Assembly: GCF_000247695.1 (NCBI RefSeq)
Contig: NW_004624782.1
Span: 12,242,094 to 12,306,093, forward strand
Direction: 5' to 3'
Length of the DNA: 64,000 nt
DNA from: Heterocephalus glaber
Taxonomy: Eukaryota > Chordata > Mammalia > Rodentia > Bathyergidae
In this document: positions 21,901 through 35,000 of the stretch, one piece after another
How the letters are laid out: every line of letters starts with the position of its first letter
How positions within the stretch are numbered: the stretch's first letter is position 1
Program-made: the position numbers and the translations under genes
Notes under the pieces: generated by a model
Seen by the model: the letters and a program-made list of their open reading frames with translations, nothing else
Database searches by the model: none
What the model was told of the DNA's origin: nothing

Positions 21901-24900
21901 CTGAGCATCTGTGGCTGCCACACCAGCTAAGTCATCCTCACACTGGCCCAGCGAGGACAAAGCGGGAAGAGTAGGAAGGACCTGCCGCTCAGGGCCTGGC
22001 ACGTGGCAAGGAGGAGCCAGTTGAAAGTTCATGTTTCAGAAGAACCAGTTGCTTTTCTCCCCCCGGGATGGAAGAGCTGCTTTCTCAGCTATGAAGAGTC
22101 GAGTGTGGTGTAACCTCAGCCACATTCAAAGGGCCCATACTGATGAAGTTTCTTTGTGCTATAAGAGACAGAAAATGCAGAGCAAACTGACTCACATAAC
22201 CAAGAGAATAAAAGTGCAGATTCCTGTCGTTAAAAATGCCCCGGCGAAGCCGGGTGGGCCTGGATGCTGCAGCACACTCCATTCTCTCCACTTAATCTCA
22301 TGTTAACCACAGCCTTTGATCTGTCCCCTCCAATGCCAGTTCCAGCTCTGCTCTCTCCCTGCGGTCCCTAAACTACTGGAGTAGCTCCTCTCCCTCCCAT
22401 GCCCTGCAAGAGAAGAGCCTGCCACCCACATGAAGCTGACATTGTCCTAAGCTGGAGCCATGCCCAGCACCAAGCCATTCCCGCCTTGTGGCCCAGGGGA
22501 AAGCACACACACGCACACACGCACACACCCCGATTGAGAGAGGACCAGTGAGTGCCAGGGATCAGGAACTTCCAGACCCCAAAATCAGGCAACACAGAAG
22601 CCAGAGCCCTAGTTGCAACACTGACAAGTGTGACATCCTTAGTTCAGAGACCCCGGGGCTTTTTCCTTTAGAATCTCAGCTTGGGAATTGCACATTCAGG
22701 TTGGCATTGGCCAAGAGGTCCAGCAGGGGCCCCACAAGGCAGCCCTCCTACCCGCTGTTCCTCCTGCCACCAGCCCTTCTTCCTGCCTCCAGCAAGCAGA
22801 GCAAACAGCCCTGCGCTTCCTGCCTCCCAGGCCACTCACCTGGCCTGGAACGCTGTCACAAACAAGCTCAACGGCCTGCCAATCCCGAGAGGCAGCCAGG
22901 CCCATTCCCTTTGGGGCTCAGCCCAGGGCAGCGAGGGCCTGACCAGGCCCCAATATGGTGTGGAAGAGGGTGGGGAGCAGCTGTGGTTCTGATAGCCGAG
23001 CTAATCAGAACGGGCTCCGCTGCCTCCCGCTCTCCCAGCCCCATCTCGAGGCAGTTGGCTCATCCAAACCCATGCTGGGAGCAGTAGCACATCTCACTGG
23101 CTATTAATTAAAAAAATAAGTGGGGAACAGTTGCTGTTCATTTGCTTGGCTCCCTGCTCACAGACCATTGCAGATTCCAGTGCTAATTAGCAGAGGGCAC
23201 GAGCACGGGGAAAGCACCGTTTTATGAGTGACTGATCCGTGGGACCAGGGCTGCAGGGCCCCGAGCCTGAGGAAGCCATTCTGCAGGGTGACCGTTTGCG
23301 ATGGCGCTCACGCACACCCGGACCAGACGGCCCGCCTGGGAAAGAGGCAGGCTTTAAAGTCAGTGGAGGAGAGAATCGGAGCGCAGCAGATGCTTGGAGA
23401 GGGCTCCCAGTGCCACAGCCGCCCCCTCGGCATCCGCTGCTCAGCCGCCTGCCGGGCTGTCACTTAGAGGTGGCATCTTGCCTTCCCTGGCCGGGCTGGG
23501 GATGTCAGTGATCGGCCCAAGCGACTGGTCCATACCTTGGCTGCCTGCTGTCTTCACCTGCTCGGGCTGCCGTGCTAAACAGCACAGACTGAGGCTGGCG
23601 CAGCACAGGTTTATTTTCTCCCAGCGTCAGAGACTACGGGTCAGCATCACGGAGGTGGCAGGCTCAGCTCTCTGAGGCTGCGCTCCCATCCCCAATGTGT
23701 CCTCACATGGCCCTTCTCCCATGCACAGCCACCCGGCATCTCTGTGTTCAGATCTTGTCTTCTCTTAAGGACACAGTCAGATTGGATGATGGCCCGCCCC
23801 TGACAGCCTCATTTTCATTCAGTCACCTCTTTAAGGTGACTTCAAACATAGTCACAATCTGCAGTCTTAGGGGCTAAGGCTTCAACAGGTGAACTTGGGA
23901 GGGGAGCGCAATGCAGCCACCATAGCGCCCCCCCTTCAGTAGGCAGCGTGAACACTGCCTGCTGCAGAGAGAGGATGATATTTAAATGTGTTTATTTATT
24001 TGGAAACCCTTAAACATAATGCTAAGGGCTGGGGCACAGCCACTATATTTTATCATTTGTTTGTTTTGAGGTACTGGTCGCTGAACCAGGGCCTTCGCAC
24101 TGAGCTCCATCCCCAGCCCTCTTTATTTTTTACTTCGAGACAGGGTCTCGTTAAGTTACTAAGTTGCCCAGACTGGGCTCAAACTTTCAATCCTCCTGCC
24201 TCACAGTGCTGGAAGTATAGGCACGTACCTTCATGCCTAGCCCATTACTATATTTTGAATGGTTTTCAATTAAGATCTCAGGTAATCTTTACAACAGCCA
24301 AAGGTATCAGGTCTCTTCTTAGCTTCACTGTGCAGGTGGAGGAACTGTGACCCTGGGAGGCTAAATAACTTGCAGAAAGGCCACGGCAATGGGTGTGCTG
24401 GGTTCCAGCCTGTGGTAGCCTCATCCTAGGTGTTCTTTTTCCCCCCCTTGAAGGATGAGTGGAGACTGAGAGCAGAAGAGATCAAAGATGCTGTGTACGT
24501 GACCATGGAAATCACGTCCAACTGGGGCAACCCGTCATGGGTGGGTCTCACAGAAGTTGAGTTCTTTGACCTGAGCAACACGAAGCTCTGCGTGTTGCCC
24601 CACGACGTGGACGTCCAGAATACCATCGCGCCCAGGGAGCCAGGCTCCCTGGTCAACAGGAATGCAGCTGTAAGTGGAGGGTGCCCAGCTTGGCTCTTCA
24701 CTGCCTACTTGGCACGCCTCTCTACCCACGCATGGTGGTCTGTGCTAAGGGTATAGTCACAGGGAGGGAGTGTGCTGTCAGCTGCCTGTTCTCCGCCTGG
24801 CAGATAGGTGGGAGCCTGTGCAGTGCCGAGGCTCTCCTGCATGCTTGCCAGGGCTGGCTGTGAGGGGTGGTCTTGGGAGAGCCAGTTTGCCCCTCTGGGT

Positions 24901-26040
24901 CCCCCTTGTAGCTTACTAGAGCAGGCACAAGAGCCTGGTATCACTAAGGCAGTGCCCTCATTCTGTGGGTGAGGCTGGGAGGCCTGGACCTGGCCAAGGC
25001 CACACAGTGCAGGTGTGGGCCAAGTCCACATCCTGAAGCCCGGCCAAGATCCCAGTCCACATCCCAGGCACGGGGCGCACGCCCAGTGGATGTTCAGTAC
25101 CCTTTTCCTTTATGTAGCCAATAGACTAACAGGAAAAAAAGCACTGGTATTTTCCTTTCCTGCCACTTTCAAGTTGGACACAAAGACCATGAGAGCCAAT
25201 AGCCAGCCACACTCTTTACCATGGTCTGCTCCAGCACTACTCGTCACTGTGACTGAGAGGGACCCGAGAACCCGGGCACAGAGCTTGCCTGTGAGTGAGG
25301 CTGGTGTGCAGGAGACAGGGAGGGCTGGATGGGTCTCTTCTGCACCTTCTAAACTACCATGTACATATGTATATATGTATATCTATTCTTCCCCCAAAGT
25401 ATTAATTTTTAAAATGTGACCAAAATGAAAACAGCTACCAAGTGTTCAGTTCTTGCCCTGTGCCAGCCCAGTGCTCAGCGCTTCCTCCTGGGCTGTCATG
25501 GAGACCTGGTACATGGATCTCATGTGGATGTAGTGCATGTGATCACATGTAGATCTAAGCACACAGGCTTGAGAAGCGGAAGGCCTGGGTTCCAAGCTCA
25601 GCCCTTACCACTTGTGAGTGCAGCGGCTCATTGACTGCTACTGAATTCCCTGTTGACACAGTGGGGTCATGACAGCACTCGCCGTGATGCAAGGCTGGAA
25701 GGATCAGCTGTGGACAGGAAGCGCTGAGCACCATGGCTGGCTCTTCCCAAGGCCACACTACACAACAGTGACTGCTTTCCCTCTGGTTCTTATTAACAGC
25801 ATAAATACTACTAAGAAGTAGATGTTATTATTCTCATTTTAAAGAAGAGGAAATGAGGAAGTCCTTGAAATCCCCAGTCCTAGAGCCCCAGCTTCTCCTG
25901 ACCATGTGGCCTTGGGTAACTAAGCTGCCTTCATGGAGAGTCTGTTTCTCTGCCCTGTGTAAAATGGAAGATGGGAGGTGGATCATCTGTTGTGATTCTT
26001 AGATTGTCTGAAACAGAAACTGAGCCTGACTCATGTTAGC

Positions 26041-26083
<43 letters not shown>

Positions 26084-29000
26084 TACTGAGGATTAAACCC
26101 AGGGCCTTTGTGCTTAGCTACATCCCTAACCCTTTTAAATAACTTTTATGTTCTTTTTTTTTTTTTTTGAAAATAACTTTTATTTTCATACACTATCTCA
26201 CTAAGTTGCCCAGGCTGGGCTCCAATTTATAATCTTCCTGCTTCAGCCTCCCAGAGTGCTGGGATTATAGGGATGCACTGGTGTGCCTGGCTTTAGCACA
26301 TTTTTTAAACAAGAAAGTTTGTTTCAAGTCTTTTGGGTACCTAATGTACTCACTGTCACTGAGGGGGAGTGGACAGGCCTCGTGGTCATGTTGGGGTCCC
26401 AGGTAGCAGCCCAGATGCTTGAGCACCAAGGGCCTGGTCTTTGGGGGACACGATGAACCACAGGACATGAGGCCCCTCCAGATGGCGGCACAGTGACCTT
26501 GACCCTTGACAGGAGCCAGCCTTGAGGGTAGCAGCTGCCTAGGTGGCCGGCCCAGGCCGGCTTCCTGGTTCCAGTCTGTGGGCCCTGATGCTTGCCTTGC
26601 CAGCGTCCACATCCCCCTGTGCAGAAAGCAGTGGCTCTTTGGAACCCTGCTGTACAGAACGCAGCACTCCAAAGACGATGCAAAGTATCACTGGATTTGA
26701 TAGGAGCCAATTCTGATGACTGCTCTCCCTATTTCTCTGCTCCCAGAGGCTGATGGGCTTTGCTATGTGATGACAGAGGACCTGACCCATGGCTTTGGTT
26801 GGGTTTTTGGTTTTGTTTTGTTTTTTACTTTATTTATTTGGGGGGCCTGAGGATAAGGCAGGAGGTGTATCACCCTGGCTTCCTGGGTCTCTGTGGGGAG
26901 GCGGATTTCCCTGCTGGCCTGAATTAGTCTGTGCTCCAGTCCTGGGGCGACCAGGACACCCCGCCTCCCAGTTTTTCTGGCACATGCCCACCACGGCCTG
27001 ACACACAGCCACATTTGAGCCTCACATCAGCCTCGCAGTGATGCTCCTCACTTCACAGTGACAAAACCGAGCCTCAGGGGGCAGGTGACTTGTCCCCACC
27101 ACACTGCTCTGGCCAATAGACCCCACTGATCTCTGGGCAGAGGAACCTGCAAGGGAAGGTGCCTCCAAGGAGTGAGTGCGGCACGTGGCAGATGTGGGTA
27201 TGCCCCAGCTCCATGGCAAGCCCCTTCCCTGTGTGCCCGCTCCATCTCTCCCTGTGGCTGCACCCTGGCCCATGGTGTCCATGACTCCAAGTTATGCACC
27301 CAGCCCTGCCCCGTCTGCCGAGGGCCTGGTGTGAGTGTCAACTTCCTTCTGACATCTCGTCTCAGATAGCTACTGCTGTCTTAGACCACAGAAATCTAAG
27401 TTCTGGTCCCCTGCCCACGTCACCACACACTGCCCCTTCCATGACACATGTGTGCAGGAAGTGGAGTTACTGTCCACTCAGCTGTGCCAGCACACCCCAG
27501 GTTAGAGATTTCTTCTGAATCTGTAGTTACTTCCAAATAAAAAGCTAACCCAGGTGTGGTGGTACACACCTGCACTCCTGGCCCTCTGGGAGCTGAGGCA
27601 GGATGATACAAGTTCAAGCCAGCCTGGGCAATTTAGCAAGACCTGTCTCAAAATAAAAAAGGACTGAGGAGGTCGCCCTATGCAAAGGCCCTGGTTCAGT
27701 CCCAGTACCACACAAAAAATCACTTCCAAATAAAAAGTTAGAAGGTGTTTGCACACTTTGATGTCCTGGGACAGTGTGAACAGGACACTGTCCAGCACCT
27801 TCCCGCAACCAGCAGGCCTTGCGGTTCCACCTCCCTGTAAGTCCTGACGCCAGCCTCCCCTCCATCTGCACGGCTCCTCCCATGCCCGATGACCTGCTCC
27901 ACTTGCTGGGAAAATTAACTGGCCTTCCTCTGTCCTCGTCCCATCCACTTCTTTCTCCATTACATATCCAAAGTGATCTCTAAAAAGTATCAACCATCCC
28001 CTCCCCTACTTAAAACTCCTGCCGTGTCTTTGTGTCGCACTTAGAAATAAAACCCAGGTGCCTGACTGGCCAGGAGGCTCGGGGTGGACAGGCCTGCTGC
28101 CTGCACCGCCCACCCCACACCCAGGGCTCCTCCAGCGGCCCCATGCATGCCCACCACTCTAGGCGTCCTGCTTCCAGATTTTCCAGGGCCTCCTGTGCAT
28201 TCAGATTTCAGCCTAAACATACTTCCTCAGCAAGGCCTTCCCTACCCAGGAGCCCTGTCCCCTCCCAGCCTAGTCAGGATCATGACAACATTTTCCATTT
28301 TCTTCTGAGCACATCCTATAAGAAATTATCCTGTCATGTGTTTAGTATCTGTTTGCCCCAGGTATTTCAGAAGTCTTTGTCCTATTCACACTGTACTTCC
28401 AATATTTAAGTGGTGCAATACACATTTTAAATTTTTATTTGGAAATAATTATAGATTGGTTATAGGAAATTATAAAAATAGTACAGAGAATACAAATAAA
28501 AATAGAGCCAATCAGTGAAACAAAGGTGGTTCTTTGAAAGGATCAGCAAATTGCCAAACCTTCAGCTAGACTAATGAAAGAAAAAAGAGACCTACTTCAA
28601 ATTAATAAGGTCAGAATGAAAGAGGAGATATTACTGTTGACCTTACAGAGATAAAAATAACTATAAGGGAATATTATGAACAATTGTATGCCAACAAATT
28701 AGACAACCTAAATAAAGTGGACAATTCCAAGAAAGACATAAATGACCAAAACTGACCTAAGAAGAAACAGAAAACCTGAGCAGACCTATAGCAAGCAAAG
28801 AGATTGAATTGCTCATCAGACACTTCCAAAGAAAAGTCCAGGACCAGATGGACGGTCCACTGATGAGTCTCACCGAACATCTGAAGAGTTAACAATTAGC
28901 AGTTCTTCCAAAATATTTTTTTTTGGGAGGGGGTACCAGGGATCGAACTCATCCAAATACTTTTAAAATACGGCAGTGCCCTGGTATCAAATCAGACAAG

Positions 29001-32000
29001 GAAACTAGGTGTCATTCGTCATTAGGGAATGATGCGGACGAAGGGCACAATAAGATACCGCTTCATACCCACTGAGATGCCTAGAATAAAAAAAGAGGAA
29101 AAGGTAACTGAAAACAAGTCCTAAGGAGCATGTGAAGAAACTAGAACCCTCACACCTGCTGGTGGGAAGGTAGAAGTGACCGAATTCAGCCCCAGTGGAC
29201 GGCAGTCTGGGGTACGGCTCGGTGAGGAAGAGCTTGCCTCGCATGTGCAAAGCCTGGGTTCCACCCCCAGCATTGAGAAGAAAGCGCTCTCTGCAAGCAC
29301 CTCTAGTATGTGACCTCTTTGGCATGTTTCGCTTAGTGGAATGCCCTTGACGTGTTTCCAAATCTTTGTGTGTGTCAAGTTCGTTCCTTTTTAATGCAAC
29401 GCTTAATGAAACTAGAGTTCATTCCAAGGCAGTCAGCGTCTCTCTGTCTGTGGGTGGATCCGTGTTAGCTCGATGCTGGGACAGAAAAGCACCTTTGGAT
29501 TTGGAGTTAGAAAGTTACCTCCTCAGAGAGGCCTTCTCTGACCATCCGTTCTAAAATAGCCATTCCATTAACCACTAATAGTAGCTCTCTCCAGTTGTCT
29601 TTATCGTTTATCCATCCCTGCTTGATTTTTTTTTTTCCTGGAAATTGTGGTTGCTGGCCTTCCACCTGGGACAGAGCTACTGAACCCACAAGGTAGGGGT
29701 CGCTGCATACCCCTGCACTAGCTCTGTGTCAGCCCTAGGGGGCGCGGTCGCTGCTCGTGCCCATGCCCTCCCCTCCCACCCACAGCACACTGGCTGTTCG
29801 CCCCTGCCGCTGCTCACATCTCCCTCATGGAGCGTTCTTTTCTAGGTCTCCTGGCCCCACCCTGGGGAGCGGCAGTGAGGCGCCGTTCACAGCCCCCAGC
29901 CAATTTGAGCCATGAGCTGTCCAGCTCGAGGCACCCAATGAGTGCTCTTGGTCCACCCCTTACGGCTGCCCCCTCCCCTCCTGGCCCTCTCAGGCTCCCT
30001 CACTGTCTGCAGAAACTCCTACTCGGTGCCCCTGCCTATGGGCCGTTCACAGCCTCACTGCACCCAGGGGCCGTGAGCACTGCAGCAAGTCAGAGCTCTG
30101 CCCAGCTGTGGGCCCCACCTGGGACTGGGAGGCCAGTGCAGCAGCGGCAGCGTGCAGGTGCCCTGCTGCTTGTCCCCCGCCTTCTTCCCACCTGCCATGA
30201 GAGAGGGCGCTGCAGGCGTGCTGCCCACCCGCCCGGCCCTGGGGCTCTACCCAGCATGGTGGCCGCCGGCAGCCTTCTCCTGGAGACCTGCCTGTGGATG
30301 GGAAGCCTCCGAAGGCCTGCTTGCTAATGAGGCCCGCAGTTTCCGGCAGGTTAACATGTTCTGCCTCTGATCACCACAGTTCCCACACAGCCTCCTGATA
30401 CTCCTCGTGCTGACAGCACTGTGAAGGGAAATCAATTCCAACCCCGGCGCCTGCACCCAGGCTCGCCTCCAGTTGCTCCCTGTGTCCGGCACCCACAGTG
30501 ACCCACTTAGGCTGAGCTCAGGGAAGGAGTGACGGATTTGGAGATGGGCTTTCTTGGCACACAACCCCAGCCCCACAGCTGCCCAGAGCACCAGGAGTTC
30601 TTGCCCCGCTTGAGGAGCGCGCCAAACTCCTCTCCCCCACTCAACAAAGGCCACCTCCTCCCTCCTGAAAGGGACAATTGTCTCTGAAACAAGCCCCCTT
30701 TCTTCTCCCCCCGCAGCTGGAGCCGGGCCTCCCCTCCCTCGGGCCGACAACCCCAGTCAGCCTGTCCTCCCTCCCCACTCGGCCCAGTGGCGGACGCACC
30801 CTGTGATGCTCCAAATACAGTGCAGTGCCGCTATAGATGAAAGGGGTCCCCGGGCACTGTCAGACGGTGGTGGGTGCTCCTGGGCAGATAGGACTGCGGG
30901 GACTTTTCAGTGTGGGAGCAAGGACCCCAGCCCAGATGTCTGCAGGGCCAGGATCCTGTGAGGGGAAGGGAGGAGGGTGTGGGACAGCAGGGACTGGTGG
31001 GGGCTGCAGGGCCAGCTCCAAGCCATGGCACCAGGGACCCAGAGTTGCCACATGTTCCAGATCTGTGGAAAAGCTAGAAATCTGGCTCATTTTTAAGTAC
31101 TGGCAAAGAATTTTTCTTTTTCTTTTTTTTTAAACATTTCACACACCAGGGCCGGGGATGTAGCTCAGTGGTTTTGCGGCCTGCTGCGGGAGCACAAGGA
31201 CCTGAGTTCGATCCCCAGTACCAAAAAAAAACCCACCAAAAAACAACATTTCACATACCAAACAAAATACCTCTGCAAGCCAGATCCAGCTTAAAACTAA
31301 AGTCCCCATGAGAGGACAGGTGTAAGGGGGCCTGTGTCATTTATCTCCTCATTCAGTCATATAGTCACAAAGAATTGCTGGGCATTTGCCGTGTGCCCAG
31401 GAACAGTGCTGAATGCTAAAGTCAGGCACAGGCCCTTCCCCTACCAGGCCACAGACATGAAGCCAATGTGAGACTCGAGGCAGTGCGCATCTTAGGGCTG
31501 GCTGGAGGTGGAGGCACCTGTGCCAGGGAGGAGGTGACTATTTTAGCTGCGTTTCTCAGGATGAGCGGGTGCAGAGCATTGTCAGGGAGCAGAGGCCTGG
31601 CCCGAGCCAGCACTGAGGTCCAGCCAGCATGGGCAAGATTGGGAGCAGCTTGGGGTGGTTCTGATGGGATGTAGATGAGACGGGGAGGCAGGCAGAGGCA
31701 GGCGCTGAGGAAGTCCCCTGAGAGGCTTTCCCATCTGCCCCCAGGGCACTCACGACCTAAAAGTACTGGTGTGCGTGACCACGACAGCAGGGCACTCTGC
31801 ACCTCTGGCCCACTGGCCTCCCAGGGCGGCCTCAGCTGGCCAGCCAGCAGTGGAAACAGGACTGCAATCCCCAGGGCCTCCACGCTTGGAAACCCCGAAA
31901 GGGAACAGAACAAACCCCCAGGTGCAGCGCCATGGCCCTGTCCCAACAAACTCCTCAGCCAGATTCCTCCTTTTCTATTTTACAATTTTAAAAAATTCAA

Positions 32001-35000
32001 CAGGCTTTGACAAAAGAAAATCAAAGGGTCCATTTGCCAGGTTAATTAAACAGCGGGTGTGGGGTCCCTTCCCATCCTTCCTCCTGGTGTCCCTCCCAAG
32101 CCCTGCATATTCCTCAAAGCCCACTGCCTTTTCAATCCATCTGGCTGGCAGATCAGAGGGGCCTGCAGCAGCTGTGTATGAGGACAGGGTCTGCAGGGAC
32201 TGAGATCCTAGTCCTGCAGGACCCTGGGCAGAGAAGGTGGCTTGGCCTGCTCCCCTGGCCCTCCTCGTTCTCATTAGCCCGGGCCACTGTTGTTTTAATC
32301 CGGCAGAAATCCTAATGGCCCCTCTCTCGATGGCCTTTCAGAGCAAGAAGGAGCCCTTGACGTGGACCTGCCCCTTCCACCCACCGCTGCGGCTCTTTTT
32401 TGTCATCCGCAACACAGGACGGCTGCATGACCTTGGTCTGGCCACGATCAGGGTCTGGAATTACTGGGCCGCAGATGGGGTGAGTAGCAGGTCTGTTTCT
32501 CGGAGGGGACTTGGTTGGTGAAGCACTGAGCCATTTGCCAAGCCTGGTTCCTGAAGCTCTAGGTGGGCTCAGGGTAGCCCTGCCACCCCTTCTCATGGTG
32601 CGGCAAGCGGCTGCACACTGCCTCCAAAAGAGCCACCAGGAACTGAGCTTTGGGCTTCTAAAAGCTTTGGGAAGTGACATGACTTTCCCGTCTTGGGGGA
32701 ACTGGGAAAGTATGAGCTGAAGCTCAGTTGTACAGATGAGAAAGCAGAGGCACAGAGAGGGTCTGTAACTTGCCCGCATTCACACAGCTGGTCAGAGTCT
32801 GAGTTAGAAGTGAACCCACGCATTCGGACTCCAGGTCCAGTCTTCAACCGTTGCTTCCAAAACACTACTCTGAGGCGACTCACCAGGGAGCCTTGTTAGG
32901 ATGCAGGTGTAATACAGCTGCTGCAGGCCGGGCCTAGATTCTCCCCGTCTGAGCACCTCCAGGGCCCGACCTTCCTGCTCCAGGCAGTCTCCCGAACTTA
33001 CCTGCCTTTATTCCTTCATGGCGCATGTATTGCTGAGCACACGCCAGGGCCCTCAGGCTTCACAGTAAGTTCTGAAGACACCGTGTGAGAGACACTGTTG
33101 TGTCCTGGAAGGGCGTCTCATGCAGAAGCCCGAGCGAGGAGTAGATGGAGAATGCAGTAATGCAGGGTGGGGAGCCCAGCGCCTGGCTCTGGCAGGGGAC
33201 ATGGCGAGCAAGGAAGGACAGGCCAGTCGCTCTGTCCTGGTCCCCTCCTGTGATGGACATGGGGCCAGGGGTTGCTGTACCTGTCCCTCAGGCCTGTAAG
33301 GAAGCAGAAGGACGAGGACAGGAGGAACTGGTCCTCAGCCTCAGGTCTGGACAGACACCAGAGGCTGCTGGGGACTGCAACCTGCTGGAAGCCCGCGGCC
33401 AGGGAAGGAGCCAGTTGGTGGGTAGCCATACCAGCCAGGGCTGCTAGGTCTTCTAGCTTGGAAATCTGATTTCTGAGGTGAGTCTCCGTAAATGTCAGAA
33501 GTTCATTTCAGTTTTTCTGAACTACCGTACAGTTCCAGGGCACCTCCTCTCCGGGTTGGAGCGGCCTCCCCAGGTGTGGAGCAGGAGGGATAAGGAAGGG
33601 CCTGGCAGAATCCTGCCCTGAGCTCAGGTGCAGGGCCAGCGGAGTGAGTGGCGGAGAGCAGTGAGTGTGTCGGGGTGGACACTGTGTGCGGGTGTGAGGC
33701 GTGGAACAGTGAGGGGCCTCCTGCCCCCAGCTGTGGGCCCAGGAGCCCCAGGGAGGACCCATCTCACCCTGACTCAGCAGGTCGAGGTCAGACCTTGAGC
33801 ATGGCGGCAGAGCCCCCGACCCCTCACGCTGGCTCCGCTTCCCTCCTGTTGGTGCCCCCTGCACGCACAGCCTCTGGACGTCTGTGGGTGCGCTGTCTGG
33901 GCCTCTGCTTCCTGGAAACCCGGGCCACTTTCCCGGGGAGCCCGCCCTGCCCTGCCCCTGCGCCCTGGTTAGAACTTGTGACCAGGTCCTTCCTGCACCG
34001 GAGTTTACGTGAGCTCCACCACTGCTGTTCAGAGCGGACAAATGGCCGGTGGATGAACGAACGAGCTCCACTTCCCCCTGCTCTGTGAGCACTCATGTTG
34101 CCCTTTGTTTTGTTTTTTTTTATTGGGTTTAGTTGGCTGATTGGGTTTTGTTTTTTATTTGTGTGGTACTAAGGCTTGGACCCAGGACCTTTGCACCAAG
34201 ATACTCCCCAAGTCCTTCTATTCTTTCTTTTTTTTGAGCCAGGGTCTGAGTTCCCAAGTTGCCCAGGCTAGGCTCAAACTTTGAATCCTCCTGCCTCCGC
34301 CTCTCGAGTTGAGTGCTGGGCTTGCAGGTGTGCACCTTGGTCTTGTTGCCCTTTCTGATCTTCAGATACAAGCCTGAGGCTCAGAGAGGGCAGGTGGTTG
34401 GCACAGGTCACACAGCAAGTTAGAGCGGGGGACTGGAGTGAGCACGGCGACCCTCCGCCTCGGTACCTTCTCTGGCTGCTGTCACACCCACCCACCCACT
34501 TAGACCTTCATCCTCGTGAGCTTGGCCTGGGCACCATCTGCGGTGGGGAGCGCAGATCTGGAGCCGATGAGGCAGACGGAGTCCCAGCCGCCTCTGTTCA
34601 CATGCACCCTGCCCAGAGGAGTAACAGAAAGGTACACCTGAAATTTCAATTTGAGAAAAAGAAATCTGAGCCCGCCGCCCCGGGGAAGCTTCTGGGCCTG
34701 GCCCTGTGTTCAGACGCCAGCCTGGGGCCCTGGAGGGGCCCTGGAGTAGCCCTGGCCCACAGCCGCCGCGCCCCGCCAGCATTAGGGCCCTGTATGCCCT
34801 GTTCCCGGTCCCGCCCGGCACTTCCTGGCAGGTGAGCAGCAGCACCTTCCTAGGGACGAGTAATGAGGCCCTGCTGGCTGCCCAGCCTGTCTCCTGCCAC
34901 TCAGCCCTGTCACTGAACATGCATCTCTGGCCAAGAAAAGCACATTTCCTGGGCTAGATCACAAAGCTGATAGCTCTATCCCTTTTGGGCAAGCCAAGCC

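Larger units (their letters stand above)
20958..24453 (+). other. KATNIP intron (3.5 kb)
   Basis: Contains a short CA/CG microsatellite (22501-22528), a repeat-poor block (22640-23250) with homeodomain-type palindromes, a family Y copy (23560-23930), a minus-strand B1-ID SINE (24058-24243) and MIR-like sequence (24275-24420). Confidence 0.6.
24670..32341 (+). other. KATNIP intron (7.7 kb)
   Basis: Holds MIR-like sequence (25430-25660), a 14-bp palindrome (25536), a (TG)n microsatellite with minus-strand SINEs (26043-26292), a B1-ID SINE (27545), L1 sense fragments (28430-29210), ID SINEs, L2 (31375) and a repeat-poor stretch with paired TCF-like sites (31960-32060). The 29700-30830 part is GC-rich and without recognised features. 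Confidence 0.6.

Noticed and set aside
22488..23087. 199-codon open frame on the plus strand
   Set aside because: Low-complexity Pro/Ser/Arg-rich translation with no domain, inside an intron between phase-matched exons. Fits chance opening in GC-rich DNA.
33800..34090. CpG-rich patch as promoter or CpG island
   Set aside because: CpG content is only modestly raised and there is no associated first exon or initiator; not enough to call a promoter.
33508..34092. 194-codon open frame on the minus strand
   Set aside because: No homology recognised, composition typical of random GC-rich intron, no splice or promoter context.
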